Positions 33,845-42,400 of a stretch of DNA of 64,000 bases are shown here, one piece after another. The position numbers were made by a program, and so were the translations under genes. Positions within the stretch are counted from its first letter, which is position 1; each line of letters begins with the position of its first letter. The notes beneath the pieces are model-generated. The model was not told where the DNA came from. It did no database searches and saw only the letters and a program-made list of their open reading frames with translations. The DNA is from Spirochaetales bacterium (GTDB lineage Bacteria; Spirochaetota; Spirochaetia; DSM-2461), in NCBI GenBank assembly GCA_028533045.1, contig JAQQAP010000008.1, positions 186,001 to 250,000 of the forward strand, in the 5' to 3' direction.

Positions 33845-34906
33845 ATGGCAAAAGTTCTAATGAAAGGTAATGAGGCCCTTTGTGCCGCAGCCATTAAAGC
33901 GGGCTGCCGTTATTTTTTCGGATACCCCATCACCCCCCAGAACGAGGTCCCCGAGTACATGTCCCGGGAACTACCCAAAGTCGGGGGCTGTTTTGTTCAG
34001 GCCGAATCGGAAGTCGCCGCCATTAACATGGTGTACGGCGCCGCCGGTTCGGGAGCGCGGGTAATGACATCTTCCTCCAGCCCGGGAATCGCCCTAAAGC
34101 AGGAAGGAATCAGCTACATCGCCGGGGCGGAACTGCCCTGTCTCATCGTCAATATCATGCGCTCCGGGCCCGGACTAGGCGGTATTCAGCCGGGACAGGC
34201 CGACTATTACCAGGTTACCAGGGGCGGAGGAAACGGGGACTACAATTACCCCGTATACGCCCCCTATTCCATACAGGAAATGGCGGACCTTACCATAAAA
34301 GCCTTCCATGTGGCCGACAAGTACCGTACCCCCGTTATGATCTGCGGCGACGGAATGCTTGGACAGATGATGGAAGCGGTGGAGTTCCCCGAGGAGGAAG
34401 TGACCGAACTTCCCGAAAAACCCTGGGCCGCCACGGGAACACAGGGAAAGCGCAAACCCAATGTCATAAACTCTTTGGACATTGTTCCCGAGTCTCTCGA
34501 AAGACATTGTCGTGACCTTGATGCCAAGTGGCAGGAAATCAGGAAAAACGAGTGCCGCGTAGAGATCCTGGATGTGGACAAGGCCGACGTGGTTGTCACA
34601 GCCTACGGCACGGTGGCACGAATCGCCATGAATGCCAAAAAAATCCTGGCAAAAGAGGGAATTACCCTGGGGATCATTCGGCCCATTACCATCTGGCCCT
34701 ATCCCTATCACGCTTTTGATGAAATCGGCAAAGATTGCCAAGCCGTTCTCTGTGTGGAAATGAGCATGGGACAGATGCTGGACGATGTGAAAATCGGCGT
34801 AAACGGGCGTCATCCGGTCCATTTTTATGGGCGGACCGGCGGCGTGGTTCCCCTGCAGGAAGAAATCGTGGACGAAGTGAAGAAGATACTGGGAGGGGCC
34901 AAGTGA
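33845..34906 (+). CDS. 2-oxoacid:ferredoxin oxidoreductase alpha subunit
   Basis: 353 residues. KGNEALCAAAIKAGCRYFFG and YPITPQNEVPEYM are the typical N-terminus of the KorA/VorB alpha chain (pyrimidine-binding half of the thiamine site and domain II). Together with the beta, gamma and delta chains it oxidatively decarboxylates a 2-oxoacid to an acyl-CoA and reduces ferredoxin. The order D-A-B-C and absence of a pyruvate-type long chain favour 2-oxoglutarate or branched-chain 2-oxoacids; sequence alone does not separate them here. Overlaps the beta gene by four bases (GTGA). Confidence 0.93.
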   Translation: MAKVLMKGNEALCAAAIKAGCRYFFGYPITPQNEVPEYMSRELPKVGGCFVQAESEVAAINMVYGAAGSGARVMTSSSSPGIALKQEGISYIAGAELPCLIVNIMRSGPGLGGIQPGQADYYQVTRGGGNGDYNYPVYAPYSIQEMADLTIKAFHVADKYRTPVMICGDGMLGQMMEAVEFPEEEVTELPEKPWAATGTQGKRKPNVINSLDIVPESLERHCRDLDAKWQEIRKNECRVEILDVDKADVVVTAYGTVARIAMNAKKILAKEGITLGIIRPITIWPYPYHAFDEIGKDCQAVLCVEMSMGQMLDDVKIGVNGRHPVHFYGRTGGVVPLQEEIVDEVKKILGGAK

Positions 34907-35646
34907 AAACCGTATTTGAACGAACCGAAGGATTAGTCGATGTTCCCACCCACTACTGTCCCGGCTGTACCCACGGTATAATTCACCGTCTTGTTGGGGA
35001 AGTGCTGGAAGAGATGGATGCGCTGGGACAGAGCGTCGGAGTGGCTCCCGTAGGCTGCGCCGTCTTTGCCTATAACTATTTTAACTGCGACATGCAGGAA
35101 GCCGCCCATGGCCGGGCCCCTGCCGTAGCCACCGGGATAAAACGGGTGCTTCCCCAGAACGTAGTATTTACCTACCAGGGAGACGGAGACCTGGCCGCTA
35201 TTGGTACGGCCGAAACGGTTCACGCCGCCGCCCGCGGGGAAAACATCACCATTATTTTTGTGAACAACTGTATCTACGGAATGACCGGCGGTCAGATGGC
35301 GCCCACCACTTTGGAAGGGCAAAAAACCACCACCAGTCCCTACGGGCGAAAAAAGGAGTTCCAGGGAAGCCCCATCCGGGTCTGCGAAATGCTCTCCACC
35401 TTGGACGGCCCCGCCTTCCTGGAAAGAGTCTCCGTCCACAATCCCGCCCATGTGAGAAAGGCAAAAAATGCCATCCGCAAAGCCTTTGACGCCCAGGTTC
35501 AAAAGAAGGGATTTTCCCTGGTGGAAGTGCTCTCTACCTGCCCGACAAACTGGGGAATGCCCCCGGCAAAGTCGCTCGATTGGCTCGAAGAAAACATGAT
35601 TCCCTACTATCCTTTGGGTAACTATAAAAACTGGGAGGATGCCTAA
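34903..35646 (+). CDS. 2-oxoacid:ferredoxin oxidoreductase beta subunit (TPP-binding)
   Basis: 247 residues starting at a GTG that overlaps the alpha stop as GTGA and has GGAGG upstream. CPGCTHGIIHRL and the thiamine-diphosphate loop TYQGDGDLAAIGTAETVHAA followed by NNCIYGMTGGQMAPTT are diagnostic of KorB/VorC. The frame stays open upstream to 34735, but that extension lies inside the alpha gene. The stop shares one base with the gamma start. Confidence 0.93.
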   Translation: MKTVFERTEGLVDVPTHYCPGCTHGIIHRLVGEVLEEMDALGQSVGVAPVGCAVFAYNYFNCDMQEAAHGRAPAVATGIKRVLPQNVVFTYQGDGDLAAIGTAETVHAAARGENITIIFVNNCIYGMTGGQMAPTTLEGQKTTTSPYGRKKEFQGSPIRVCEMLSTLDGPAFLERVSVHNPAHVRKAKNAIRKAFDAQVQKKGFSLVEVLSTCPTNWGMPPAKSLDWLEENMIPYYPLGNYKNWEDA

Positions 35647-36194
35647 TGGCCGAAGAACTGAACGAAGAAATAATAATCGCCGGATTCGGAGGACAGGGCG
35701 TCCTTTCCATGGGGATGCTGCTCGTTTATGCCGGTATGGTGGAAGGAAAAAATGTCTCCTGGCTCCCCAGCTACGGCCCGGAAATGCGGGGCGGAACGGC
35801 CAACTGCAACGTCATCCTCTCCGACGGAATGGTGGGAAGTCCGGTCATCTCAAAAGCGGACAGCCTCATAGTCATGAATCAGCCCTCCCTGGAAAAGTTC
35901 GAATCCTTCGTAAAACCGGGCGGGCGTATTCTGGTAAACAGCGATCTGGTGGATAAAAAAGTGACCCGCAGCGATGTGGAAGCGGTCTATTTGCCGGTTA
36001 ACTTCACTGCCCAGGCCTGCGGAAACGACAAAGCGGCCAACGTGGTCATGATGGGAGCCTATACCGCCCTCACCGGATTTCCCGGTAAAGAAGCGGTTCA
36101 TCAGGCTTTTGAAAAAGTCTTTGGCCCCAAAAAAGCTCATCTCATACCCCTTAACGAAGAAGCCTTCGCCAAAGGACAGGAGCTGGTGCAATAG
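35646..36194 (+). CDS. 2-oxoacid:ferredoxin oxidoreductase gamma subunit
   Basis: 182 residues. IIIAGFGGQGVLSMGMLLVYAG and SYGPEMRGGTANCNVI are the family signature of KorC/gamma domains, which help bind CoA and complete the complex. TAATG overlap with the beta gene. Last gene of the operon; a strong hairpin follows after five bases. Confidence 0.93.
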   Translation: MAEELNEEIIIAGFGGQGVLSMGMLLVYAGMVEGKNVSWLPSYGPEMRGGTANCNVILSDGMVGSPVISKADSLIVMNQPSLEKFESFVKPGGRILVNSDLVDKKVTRSDVEAVYLPVNFTAQACGNDKAANVVMMGAYTALTGFPGKEAVHQAFEKVFGPKKAHLIPLNEEAFAKGQELVQ

Positions 36195-36374
36195 GGGCGG
36201 GTCTTCACGGCAGGCCGTGAAGACCGGGCCGCTCCGGGACTGCGGGCGCCGCACCGCGGGGCTACTTCGTGCGCCCCGCTGCGCCCTCCGGCCGGTCCGT
36301 CACTTCGCTTACGCTCCGTTCCGTCCCGTCGCCTCCTTCCAGTCGGCCCCCTCCGGTCCCTCCCGCAAAAGAAA
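36195..36374. other. GC-rich intergenic segment with hairpins
   Basis: These 180 bases are far richer in G+C than the surroundings and hold no gene. They begin with the perfect 11-bp hairpin GGTCTTCACGG/CCGTGAAGACC (36200-36225, four-base loop), which may end the oxidoreductase transcript. Further GC-rich inverted repeats (GCGGGGC/GCGCCCCGC near 36260-36290) follow. No long T run is present. Confidence 0.6.
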
Positions 36375-36764
36375 CTACTGCTGGGGCGGTCTTCCCTGGC
36401 CCTGCTGTCCCTGGGACATCATATTTTCCTGGACCTTTTCGTAGGTTTTAATCTGTTTTTTCGTCAGACAGGCGGTTAACTTGGCGTCCATCTCCTCTTT
36501 GATGGCTTCCATATCTTCCCGGGCCGGTCTCTGGCCGCTTTCCATCATGGCCTGCATTTTTTCACCCATCTCTGTAAAGGCATTCAGGAATACCTCTTCC
36601 TGTTCAGGGGTCAGGTCCAGTTCTCCGTCCCACATGGCCAGCTGTTCTTCCGCAGAGGGAGGTCCGGGGGGACGCTGTCCCTGTTGTCCCTGCTGATTTT
36701 GCTGGGCGCTCAGGGCAAAGGCGATTACTGTAAATAGCACTATAGGAATAATGGCTTTTTTCAT
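36375..36764 (-). CDS. Small periplasmic Spy/CpxP-like protein
   Basis: 129 residues. Signal peptide 1-20 (IAFALSAQ), then a Gln/Gly/Pro-rich stretch, a helical core with LTPEQEEVFLNAF, and a Gln-rich tail. The LTPEQ motif and all-helical composition resemble LTxxQ proteins of the Spy/CpxP group, which act as periplasmic chaperones or metal sensors. It could also be unrelated because the match is short. Monocistronic with AGGAG ribosome site. Confidence 0.6.
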   Translation of the reverse strand: MKKAIIPIVLFTVIAFALSAQQNQQGQQGQRPPGPPSAEEQLAMWDGELDLTPEQEEVFLNAFTEMGEKMQAMMESGQRPAREDMEAIKEEMDAKLTACLTKKQIKTYEKVQENMMSQGQQGQGRPPQQ

Positions 36765-36920
36765 TATTGTTCTCCTGTAAAGTAGTTTTGTTTTATATAA
36801 ACGTTTCTGTTTCCTGAATTGTAAGTTGGGGGCAAAGGAAAATAAAGGCTTATCCTGTTTTTGCAGGTGAAAGTGAGGTGAAAATTGCCCATTCCTGTAT
36901 AAATGTTTATTTGGGTAAAG

Positions 36921-36950
36921 TTGTATAATGGGGTCTTTGTGAATTATAAT
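36921..36950 (+). promoter_or_regulatory. Promoter of the first solute-binding gene, probable leaderless start
   Basis: TTGTAT (36921-36926), 18 bases, a perfect TATAAT (36945-36950), then six bases to the ATG at 36957. A second TATAAT at 36924-36929 could give a short leader instead. Confidence 0.45.
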
Positions 36951-36956
36951 GAAGTA

Positions 36957-37655
36957 ATGAAAAAGTTGGTTGCTTTACTTCTTATATCCGGGGTGCCTCT
37001 TTTTGCCCAGGACAAGGCTATGGAAGGAATTCATCTCCATATGGGATTGGATACGCCTCCCCATTGGGAAAGATCAAAGGAAAACATAAGAATCTTTGAT
37101 GAACTTTCCCGCCGTCTGGGTTTTACCTATGATTATGAAAATTATCCCGCTTCCCGTTTGAATTTTCTTGTTGAAAGGGGAGCGGTGGACGGCCAGTTCA
37201 TGAAAACCTATGGCTACGGGGAAAGCCAGCCCAACCTGGTACGCCTTCCCACATCCTATTTTACCCAGACGATTCAGGCCTACTCCCAATCTTTCGGAAT
37301 CCAGGTAAACAGTTGGAGTGATCTGGAACATTATTCGCTGGTGATTATGAGAGGAATCCAGGCTTTTGACAGCCCCCTGTCCACGTATCTCCCGGAGAAG
37401 GAGGTTATCGAATTAAAGGATATAAAATCCTGTGTGCAGTTTGTCGAGTCCGGGCGGGCCCAGGTGACCCTTCTCTCCGATTTTCTGGCCGAGCAGATGA
37501 GAATAGACTCCGATTTTGACCTTCATCTGGCGGGGGACCTGAATGAGCACGATATGTACTTTTATCTTCATCGCTCCTTTGAGGAGTATATTCCTCTTAT
37601 GGATGCCGCTTTAAATGATATGATGGCAGAAGGTTTTTTTACTCCCAAAAATTGA
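36957..37655 (+). CDS. Periplasmic solute-binding protein-like (family 3), copy 1
   Basis: 232 residues with a signal peptide (1-18, ending PLFAQ). The remainder has the pattern of extracellular solute-binding family 3 proteins (FDELSRRLGFTYDYENYPASR, GAVDGQFMKTY, then RGIQAFDSPLSTY and CVQFVESGRAQVTLL). At about 214 mature residues it is short but complete. No permease or kinase is nearby. Start: the TATAAT and lack of any ribosome site before the earlier ATG at 36903 favour 36957. It is followed by a paralogue after 31 bases. The ligand is unknown, probably an amino acid or other small polar compound. Confidence 0.75.
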   Translation: MKKLVALLLISGVPLFAQDKAMEGIHLHMGLDTPPHWERSKENIRIFDELSRRLGFTYDYENYPASRLNFLVERGAVDGQFMKTYGYGESQPNLVRLPTSYFTQTIQAYSQSFGIQVNSWSDLEHYSLVIMRGIQAFDSPLSTYLPEKEVIELKDIKSCVQFVESGRAQVTLLSDFLAEQMRIDSDFDLHLAGDLNEHDMYFYLHRSFEEYIPLMDAALNDMMAEGFFTPKN

Positions 37656-37680
37656 AAATACTTTGGGAGTCGACTAACAT
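37652..37680 (+). promoter_or_regulatory. Promoter of the second solute-binding gene, probable leaderless start
   Basis: TTGAAA (37652-37657), 17 bases, TAACAT (37675-37680), six bases, ATG at 37687. The -35 overlaps the stop codon of the preceding gene. Confidence 0.5.
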
Positions 37681-37686
37681 TAAAAC

Positions 37687-38373
37687 ATGAGAAAGTTCTG
37701 TTTAATCTTCTTCCTCTCCCTTGGGGCACTCTTTGCTCAGGAAAAGCCTATGGCCGGTGAGCACCTGAAGATGGGATTGGGGTTTTCTCCGGAGTGGGAA
37801 ACGGCAAAATTCATTATTACCATTTTTGATGAGTTATCCCAACGGTTGGGGTTCAGCTATGAATACGCTCAATATCCTCCTTCGAGACTCTCCCTGCTAA
37901 CCGAGTCGGGTGAATTGGACGGAGAGTTGTTTAAAACCTATGCCTACGGAGAGAGCCGTTCCTATTTATCCCGAGTCCCCACCTCCTATATTTCCCAAAC
38001 TCTGGAAGTCTATTCCTCCTCTCAAACAATCCGGATTGAGACTTGGGAGGATATGAGTGAGTATACCCTGGCTTTGAAAAGAGGAATCCAGGCAATAGAA
38101 GGACCGGTTGCCCTATACCTAAACGAAGCGGATATCGTCGGTTTGAATGATATGGTCTCCTGTGTCAGTTTTGTCGAAAAGGGCCGGGCCGATCTTACCG
38201 TATTATCCGATTTTATTGCGAATCAGATGAAGCATGAGGGAAACTTGAATCTTCACCTTGTGGGAAAGCTTGATGAAATAGAGATGTATTTCTATCTAGG
38301 GAGTTCCTATGATGAATATATTCCCCTCATTGACGAAACCCTCCGGCAAATGAAAGATGAAGGTTTCTTCTAG
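37687..38373 (+). CDS. Periplasmic solute-binding protein-like (family 3), copy 2
   Basis: 228 residues, clearly a tandem duplicate of the preceding gene: same length, signal peptide (1-17, ending ALFAQ), and matching blocks FDELSQRLGFSYEYAQYPPSR, KTYAYGESRS and RGIQAIEGPVALYL. The divergence is substantial, so the copies are old and probably see different ligands. No ribosome site, but a promoter ends six bases before the ATG, so it may be leaderless. Tail-to-tail overlap of four bases with the sugar isomerase gene. Confidence 0.75.
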   Translation: MRKFCLIFFLSLGALFAQEKPMAGEHLKMGLGFSPEWETAKFIITIFDELSQRLGFSYEYAQYPPSRLSLLTESGELDGELFKTYAYGESRSYLSRVPTSYISQTLEVYSSSQTIRIETWEDMSEYTLALKRGIQAIEGPVALYLNEADIVGLNDMVSCVSFVEKGRADLTVLSDFIANQMKHEGNLNLHLVGKLDEIEMYFYLGSSYDEYIPLIDETLRQMKDEGFF

Positions 38374-39179
38374 AGGAACTGCTCCACATATTTTCCCGCC
38401 CGGCGATACTCTTCATCGCTTTTTAGATGTTCCAGCATGAGGGGCATATCACTGTCTATTTTATCCATTTCCCTAATGTAGGTCTGATACTCCAGAATGC
38501 CCTTTCCCGGTTCACATTCGCGAATCTCAATAGGGAAGGCCTCTCCCAGGGCAATATCCTTACCGTGGCAGCTTTTGGTATAAGGTCCCAGTTTTTTTAT
38601 AGCCTTCTTTAAGAACTCACCGTTTTCATAGTAATTTTCCAGGTTGTAAATTAGGTTTACCGGGTCAAAATGAACGGCAAAGCTCTTGCGGTCAATCGAT
38701 TTAATCAGCCGCAAGTAATCTTCCACGGTCCGGGGGAAGATCCATGGCATACACTCCAGGGTAAAAAACGTATTCCGGGGCTGAACTTCGTCGATAATTT
38801 TTTGGACCGATTTGACTATGAGCTCAAAGGTCTCTTCCTGTAGATTTTCCTTGTGAGGACCTTTTTTACGTTTTCGCGAACCGGCGGTGGTAACACAGCA
38901 GCGGGCGCCCAGTTCCTCGGCCAGTTGAAGCTGCTCTATGCAGTAGGCGAGGGACTCCTTCCGTTCATCCTCATAGGCGGAGGCCATATTGCTCCAGCTG
39001 TGGACCTCTGCCAGGAGAATGTCCGATTCCGTTGCCGCCTGGAGGTATTCAGCCTTAAGGGCGCTTTCCCCATCAGCCTTAACCGGGCAAAAGGCGGCCC
39101 GGCAGTTACGGCTTTTCAGTTGCTTAATCCAGTCTTCAGGGCCACTAAAACCTTCCACAAGATGCATTCCTAGTCTCAC
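38370..39179 (-). CDS. Sugar phosphate isomerase/epimerase (xylose isomerase-like TIM barrel)
   Basis: 269 residues. TIM-barrel AP-endonuclease-2 superfamily pattern with metal-ligand candidates in EVHSWSNM, TLECMPWIFP, VHFDPVNLIY and KSCHGKDI, ending MLEHLKSDEEY. Such proteins isomerise or epimerise sugars, inositols or related keto sugars. The start is GTG with AAGGAG six bases upstream. It is downstream of the alcohol dehydrogenase gene by 23 bases, so the two probably belong to one sugar or polyol pathway. Confidence 0.85.
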   Translation of the reverse strand: MRLGMHLVEGFSGPEDWIKQLKSRNCRAAFCPVKADGESALKAEYLQAATESDILLAEVHSWSNMASAYEDERKESLAYCIEQLQLAEELGARCCVTTAGSRKRKKGPHKENLQEETFELIVKSVQKIIDEVQPRNTFFTLECMPWIFPRTVEDYLRLIKSIDRKSFAVHFDPVNLIYNLENYYENGEFLKKAIKKLGPYTKSCHGKDIALGEAFPIEIRECEPGKGILEYQTYIREMDKIDSDMPLMLEHLKSDEEYRRAGKYVEQFL

Positions 39180-39202
39180 ACGTTTCTCCTTGGTTTATCT
39201 TT

Positions 39203-40366
39203 TTACCGATAAGCTTTCGTTATGATCTCTTCCGTATTCTTTACGGTCAGCTTTTTTCGATCCCGTTCAAAAAGTCCTCCCATAGCTTCATGGGCATTTT
39301 GAGCCAAGCGGGGAAGTTCTTCCGGGGTGATGCCGTAATCGGACATCTTAAGCTTATCCACCGCGCAGGATTTCTGCAGCTTTAAAAGGCCCGTGAGGCA
39401 TCCGTCGGCACTGGCTTCTTCGCCCATGGCTTTGCCTATTAAGGCCATCCTGTCGGGGCATATCTCTTTGAACCGGGTAAAATAGGAGAGGCTTAGCATA
39501 ATTAAACCGGCTCCATGGGGTAATTCGGGATGGAAGGCGCTTAAGGCGTGTTCCATGGAGTGTTCCGAGGTGCATGAGGAAGTGGATTCCACCAGGCCGG
39601 AAATCGTATTGGCCAGGGCCACGTTGGTTCTGGCTTCCAAGTCGGAGCCCTCCGTAACGGCCTTGGGCAGCCACTGGGTAAGAAGTTCAATACTTTTTAG
39701 GGCATAGGCATCGCTTAAGGGTGTGGCTATGTTGGACATGACACCTTCGGCGGCATGAAAAAAGGCGTCGAAACCTTGGTAGGCTGTGAGGTGGGAAGGT
39801 ACGGAAAGCATCAGCTCCGGATCGATAATTGAGGCAAACGGGTAGGTTTCGTCGGTTCCAAAGCCTATCTTTTCTGTGGTCTCCCTATTGGTAATAACCG
39901 TCCAGGGGTCGGCTTCTGTGCCTGTTCCGGCGGTCGTTGTAATGGCTACAATGGGAAGGACTCCCTTTTTCACTGGCTGTCCTTTTCCTGTTCCGTTGAC
40001 GACATAATCCCAGTAATCTCCGGGATTGACAGCCATTAGAGCTATGCTTTTGGCCGAATCAATGCTACTTCCCCCTCCCAGACCCAATACAAAGTCGCAT
40101 TGTTCCCTGCGTGCTAGTTCGGCCCCTTTCATAACGTGGTCCTTTATGGGGTTGGGCAGTATTTTGTCAAAAATCACCGAGTCGACATCGTTCTTTTTTA
40201 ACAGATTGACAACCCGGTCCAAGTAACCGTATTTCTTCATGGAGGTTCCCGCAGAAAGAACCACAAGGGCTTTGCCCCCGGGTAATTCCATGGTTCCCAG
40301 TTCGTCCAGTTTTCCCGGACCAAAAATCAATCTGGTGGGTATGAAGTAATTAAAATTTACAGACAT
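39203..40366 (-). CDS. Iron-containing alcohol dehydrogenase
   Basis: 387 residues, normal family length. NAD(P) motif GLGGGSSIDSAKSIAL, metal-site region DAFFHAAEGVMSN and EHSMEHALSAFHPELPHGAGL with the conserved histidines. Group III metal-dependent enzymes of this type oxidise or reduce alcohols and aldehydes, such as 1,3-propanediol, lactaldehyde or butanol. Ribosome site AAGGAG. First gene of a two-gene operon with the sugar isomerase. Confidence 0.92.
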   Translation of the reverse strand: MSVNFNYFIPTRLIFGPGKLDELGTMELPGGKALVVLSAGTSMKKYGYLDRVVNLLKKNDVDSVIFDKILPNPIKDHVMKGAELARREQCDFVLGLGGGSSIDSAKSIALMAVNPGDYWDYVVNGTGKGQPVKKGVLPIVAITTTAGTGTEADPWTVITNRETTEKIGFGTDETYPFASIIDPELMLSVPSHLTAYQGFDAFFHAAEGVMSNIATPLSDAYALKSIELLTQWLPKAVTEGSDLEARTNVALANTISGLVESTSSCTSEHSMEHALSAFHPELPHGAGLIMLSLSYFTRFKEICPDRMALIGKAMGEEASADGCLTGLLKLQKSCAVDKLKMSDYGITPEELPRLAQNAHEAMGGLFERDRKKLTVKNTEEIITKAYR

Positions 40367-40508
40367 AGGGCTAACTCCTTTCCTACTATCATAGAACAGT
40401 TTTCTTCGTAAGGGAAATTTTTTCCTGTATTACAACGCTCTATGGAAAGAAAAACCCATGTGGATTTTGAGAGATAACTGTGTTATGCTGACTCCACGGA
40501 GAATTATG

Positions 40509-41504
40509 ATGATCATCAAAACCACTTCCTATCCCCGGGCGGCTCTTATCGGTAATCCGTCGGACGGCTATTTTGGTAAAACCATTGCCTTTACCTACGC
40601 CAATTTTCAGGCGGATATTACCCTTTATCCTACAGATGAGCTGCGCATTCTTCCGGGCCAGCGCGATGTGTCCCGTTACGGCAGCATTGCCTCATTGAAT
40701 GAAGATGTGAACCACTTTGGCTATTACGGCGGTGTCCGGCTGATTAAAGCGGCCATTCGGAAGTTCTACCTTTGGTGTGAGGAACAGGACAAATCCCTTC
40801 ATAATCGGAACTTTACCATCCGTTACCACTCCAGTATTCCCCTTCATTTGGGAATGGCCGGTTCCAGCGCCATAATTACGGCAACCATGCGGGCCCTTAT
40901 GGAATTTTACTCCGTGGAAATCCCCCAGCCCCTCATGGCTAATTTGATTTTGTCTGTGGAGACGGAAGAGTTGGGCCTGGGAGCGGGCCTTCAGGACCGG
41001 GTGGCCCAGGTGTATCAAGGGGTGACCTTTATGGATTTTGACAAAACCCATATGGAAGCGCGGGGCTATGGGACATACGAGCCACTGAAGCTTCCCGGGG
41101 ATATCCTCTTTTATATTGCCTATAAACGGGATAACTCGGAAAGTTCCGAAGTGGTCCATAACGACCTTCGTTATCGTTACGAGAAGGGCGATGAAGACGT
41201 GGTCCGGGCGATGACCCGCTTTGGTGAAATCAGCCTGGAGTTTCGAAAAGCCCTGAGCGAGGGGAACTATGAATCGGTTCACCGCTTGATGGATGACAAT
41301 TTTAATCTGCGTCGGAGTATTATGAATATTAGCCGGGAAAACCTGGCCATGGTGGAAGCGGCCCGTTCTGCGGGAGCCTCGGCTAAATTTACCGGCTCCG
41401 GAGGGGCGATCATAGGCTCCTGCCCCAACGAGAAGACCCTTGAGAAACTTAAAGAGACATTAAACGGCCGGGGAATCGATCTTTTCCTTCCCCGCATTGT
41501 ATAG
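40509..41504 (+). CDS. GHMP kinase resembling plant glucuronokinase
   Basis: About 331 residues. YPRAALIGNPSDGYFGKTIA followed by FTYANFQADITL resembles the N-terminus of plant glucuronokinase; the ATP-binding GHMP loop is PLHLGMAGSSAI; motif 3 is FTGSGGAIIG. GHMP kinases phosphorylate sugars at C1 or related positions. The next gene, 15 bases later, encodes a UTP-sugar-1-phosphate uridylyltransferase, so the pair could convert glucuronate (or another sugar) to UDP-sugar. Two ATGs are adjacent; 40509 is seven bases from GGAG, 40506 four. Galacturonate or heptose kinase activity cannot be excluded. Confidence 0.8.
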   Translation: MIIKTTSYPRAALIGNPSDGYFGKTIAFTYANFQADITLYPTDELRILPGQRDVSRYGSIASLNEDVNHFGYYGGVRLIKAAIRKFYLWCEEQDKSLHNRNFTIRYHSSIPLHLGMAGSSAIITATMRALMEFYSVEIPQPLMANLILSVETEELGLGAGLQDRVAQVYQGVTFMDFDKTHMEARGYGTYEPLKLPGDILFYIAYKRDNSESSEVVHNDLRYRYEKGDEDVVRAMTRFGEISLEFRKALSEGNYESVHRLMDDNFNLRRSIMNISRENLAMVEAARSAGASAKFTGSGGAIIGSCPNEKTLEKLKETLNGRGIDLFLPRIV

Positions 41505-41519
41505 ATTCAGGAGATAAAC

Positions 41520-42392
41520 ATGGTTAAAAAAGCCGTCATACCCGCCGCAGGATTCGGGACAAGATTCCTGCCCGCCACAAAGAGTCAGCCCAAAGAGATG
41601 CTTCCTATTGTGGATACTCCCACCATTCAGTACGTGGTTCAGGAAGCTATTGATGCGGGAATCACCGATATTCTCCTTATTATAGGCAGGGGAAAGCGGA
41701 CCCTGGAAGAGTATTTTAGCAAGAATTATGAGCTGGAGGATCAGCTTAGGGAGAAGAAGAAACAGGCTGAATTGGACCTGATTAACTTTATGCCCGACAA
41801 CGTGGCTGTTCACTTTATCTGGCAGCACGAACAGAACGGACTGGGCGATGCGGTTCGTTACGCCCGCCATCATGTGGGGGATGAGCCTTTCGCGGTTCTT
41901 TTGGGCGATACGGTTCTGGAATCCTTTACGGACAAGCCTGTTATCGGGCACCTCATAGATGTGTATGACCGTTTTGAAGAGGGCGTTTTTGCCCTGGAAG
42001 AGGTGGCTCCCGAGCTGGTAAGCCGTTACGGCGTTATCGACGGGGAAGACCTGGGTGACCGCATCTACCGCATCGGCGACATGGTGGAAAAGCCCGCCGT
42101 AGAGGAGGCTCCTTCCAATTTAGTTGTGGCCAGCCGCTACGTGCTGCCCCCGGAAATCTTTACCGCCCTCGATGTGGTTCCTCCCGGCAAGGGGGGCGAA
42201 ATCCAGCTTACCGATGCGCTTAGGCTCATTATGAAGGATCAGCCTATGTACGGCTACAAGGTGGATGGTATCCGCCATGACATGGGAAACAAACTGGAAT
42301 TCCTCAAGACCAATATCCATTACGGGCTTAAGCACAAGGATTTGGCCGAAGGGCTTAAGGAGTATTTGAAAGAGCTGGTTAAGTCGTTTTAA
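41520..42392 (+). CDS. galU: UTP-glucose-1-phosphate uridylyltransferase
   Basis: 290 residues, standard GalU length. VIPAAGFGTRFLPATKSQPKEMLPI is the nucleotide-binding signature, followed by QYVVQEAIDAGI and LVVASRYVLPPEIF. Makes UDP-glucose from glucose-1-phosphate and UTP; some homologues accept other sugar-1-phosphates. The coupling to a glucuronokinase-like kinase suggests it may also activate that kinase's product. AGGAG ribosome site; co-transcribed with the kinase. Confidence 0.95.
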   Translation: MVKKAVIPAAGFGTRFLPATKSQPKEMLPIVDTPTIQYVVQEAIDAGITDILLIIGRGKRTLEEYFSKNYELEDQLREKKKQAELDLINFMPDNVAVHFIWQHEQNGLGDAVRYARHHVGDEPFAVLLGDTVLESFTDKPVIGHLIDVYDRFEEGVFALEEVAPELVSRYGVIDGEDLGDRIYRIGDMVEKPAVEEAPSNLVVASRYVLPPEIFTALDVVPPGKGGEIQLTDALRLIMKDQPMYGYKVDGIRHDMGNKLEFLKTNIHYGLKHKDLAEGLKEYLKELVKSF

Positions 42393-42400
42393 AAGGGTGA

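Noticed and set aside
34735-34902. Upstream extension of the beta subunit frame into the alpha gene
   Set aside because: The extension is out-of-frame alpha sequence; GTG at 34903 has GGAGG and matches the family N-terminus.
36314-36329. A 16-base sequence CTCCGTTCCGTCCCGT also found on the minus strand at 63981-63996
   Set aside because: A few 16-base matches are expected by chance in 64 kb, both lie in GC-rich text and flanks do not match, so it is not evidence of a repeat family.
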